From: an uncultured Lachnospiraceae bacterium
GTDB taxonomy: Bacteria; Bacillota; Clostridia; Lachnospirales; Lachnospiraceae
Length of the DNA: 35,028 bases
Assembly: GCA_900317915.1 (NCBI GenBank)
Contig: ONIO01000013.1
Coordinates: 1-35,028 of the forward strand
Direction of reading: 5' to 3'
This document shows, one piece after another, positions 34,360 through 35,028 of this stretch. The notes under the pieces are model-generated. The model made no database searches. It saw only the letters and a program-made list of their open reading frames with translations, and had not been told where the DNA came from. Numbering within the stretch: the first letter of the stretch is position 1; each line of letters starts with the position of its first letter. Position numbers and translations under genes: made by a program.

Positions 34360-35028
34360 CTATAGGGAAAAGTCGAAGGGCCTAGGCTTTAGCTTCTGCT
34401 TCTCATTCAGGAGGATCGGCAGGAGTTCCCGAGACTGGCTTCCATTCAATAGTGCAATGGCTTGATCGATATTATCTTCATTGAAGAAATGTAGACCAAC
34501 CAGATCTCCCAGGGTCTCTCCATCATGTATCTCCTCCAGTAGTGACACAATAGAAAGAAGATCCTTTTGGATTCTGCTTCGTATCAGTTCTTCCTGTTCC
34601 TGACTTAGATGCTTTCGACTCCTCAGCCGACTTACCGCCATACGAAGCTTTTCTTGAATCCAAGTGCCCTCTAGTATGGACGTATCGTATTCTGTAAAGT
34701 CATAGCGATAGCCATTGCGGCCGAAGCCTTCCATAAGTTGGCTCATGAGATAGCCGTGCTCATATGGGAAGTCGATTTGGGTCTCTTTATCATCTACTTC
34801 TTCTAGGTAAGCCCTCTTCAAATGGCAGCCGCGAAAGGCATGTTTACCTACATATTGAATACTAAGAGGTAATGAGACCGTCTCTATACTGCTGCCTTGA
34901 AACGCCTCTCTTGCAATGCTATCTACCAATGATCCATCCCCTGTTTGGGATAGGGCCTTATTAATAGAAGAAATATCTCCTTGAAAGTCACGGCCTCCAT
35001 ACAGGATACGCCAGTTTCTCTTGTTTTT
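34360..35028 (-). CDS. Leucine-rich-repeat (BspA-like) protein, C-terminal part
   Basis: The reading frame is open to the window end, so the N-terminus is missing; 222 codons are visible. The first part contains repeats of the LRR_5 kind (IAREAFQGSSIETVSLP.SI, then VGKHAFRGCHLKRAYL). The last roughly 120 residues are helical and charged, without a motif I recognise. The TTG that could serve as an internal start at 34929 has no ribosome-binding site and lies inside a repeat, so the gene most likely starts beyond the window. BspA-like proteins are often surface-associated, but the tail has no anchor or sorting signal here, so a cytoplasmic role is also possible. Confidence 0.75.
   Translation of the reverse strand, partial: KNKRNWRILYGGRDFQGDISSINKALSQTGDGSLVDSIAREAFQGSSIETVSLPLSIQYVGKHAFRGCHLKRAYLEEVDDKETQIDFPYEHGYLMSQLMEGFGRNGYRYDFTEYDTSILEGTWIQEKLRMAVSRLRSRKHLSQEQEELIRSRIQKDLLSIVSLLEEIHDGETLGDLVGLHFFNEDNIDQAIALLNGSQSRELLPILLNEKQKLKPRPFDFSL

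Overview
The window looks like chromosomal DNA of a Gram-positive Clostridia bacterium, most probably a Lachnospiraceae member. This is inferred from gene content and order: rpsD sits between rpsK and rpoA, ribosomal protein L17 carries a long insertion, S14 is the zinc-binding type, Adk has a four-cysteine LID, and yhaM and mutS2 are present. No rRNA or tRNA gene and no CRISPR array was seen.

Layout. (1) Positions 1-3051 are an accessory stretch: the start of an XRE-type regulator, about 640 bp of apparently decayed DNA, a remnant of a Fic-family gene broken over two frames, a two-gene unit (unknown 234-aa protein plus a KilA-N protein) with its own promoter and a nearby palindrome, and a second XRE regulator whose 3' end was copied by a 32-bp tandem duplication. 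(2) Positions 3044-5538 hold the yhaM-rlmD operon (exoribonuclease, 23S rRNA uracil methyltransferase), to which that XRE gene is coupled by overlap. (3) Positions 5669-8030 hold mutS2, disrupted by a frameshift that coincides with a 10-bp tandem duplication. A convergent HAD hydrolase follows.

(4) Positions 9081-16305 are a maltodextrin-type module: a lipoprotein alpha-amylase (GH13), permeases MalG and MalF, solute-binding lipoprotein MalE, and a divergent LacI-family regulator. The malE and regulator promoters each carry a CGAAA-N-TTTCG palindrome just downstream of the -10 box. Intrinsic terminators split the module after malE, before malF and after malG. No ATPase gene is present. Between its own promoter and its start codon malF has a roughly 200-nt leader with a terminator and two mutually exclusive helices. 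This is the most interesting regulatory candidate in the window.

(5) Positions 16471-32019 are the complete S10-spc-alpha ribosomal protein supercluster on the minus strand, from rpsJ to rplQ, with secY, adk, infA and rpoA. It lacks map. It has a promoter and a strongly structured leader before rpsJ, a consensus -35/-10 promoter just after infA that can drive rpmJ to rplQ, and a 274-nt gap before rpsM that could be a feedback-control leader. Strong hairpins sit before rplF and adk. (6) Beyond it, on the same strand, are an RlmI/RlmK-like methyltransferase, a CorA-type transporter with its own promoter, and the C-terminal part of a leucine-rich-repeat protein cut off by the window end.

All calls rest on reading the sequence and on recall of family features. 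No database search was run.
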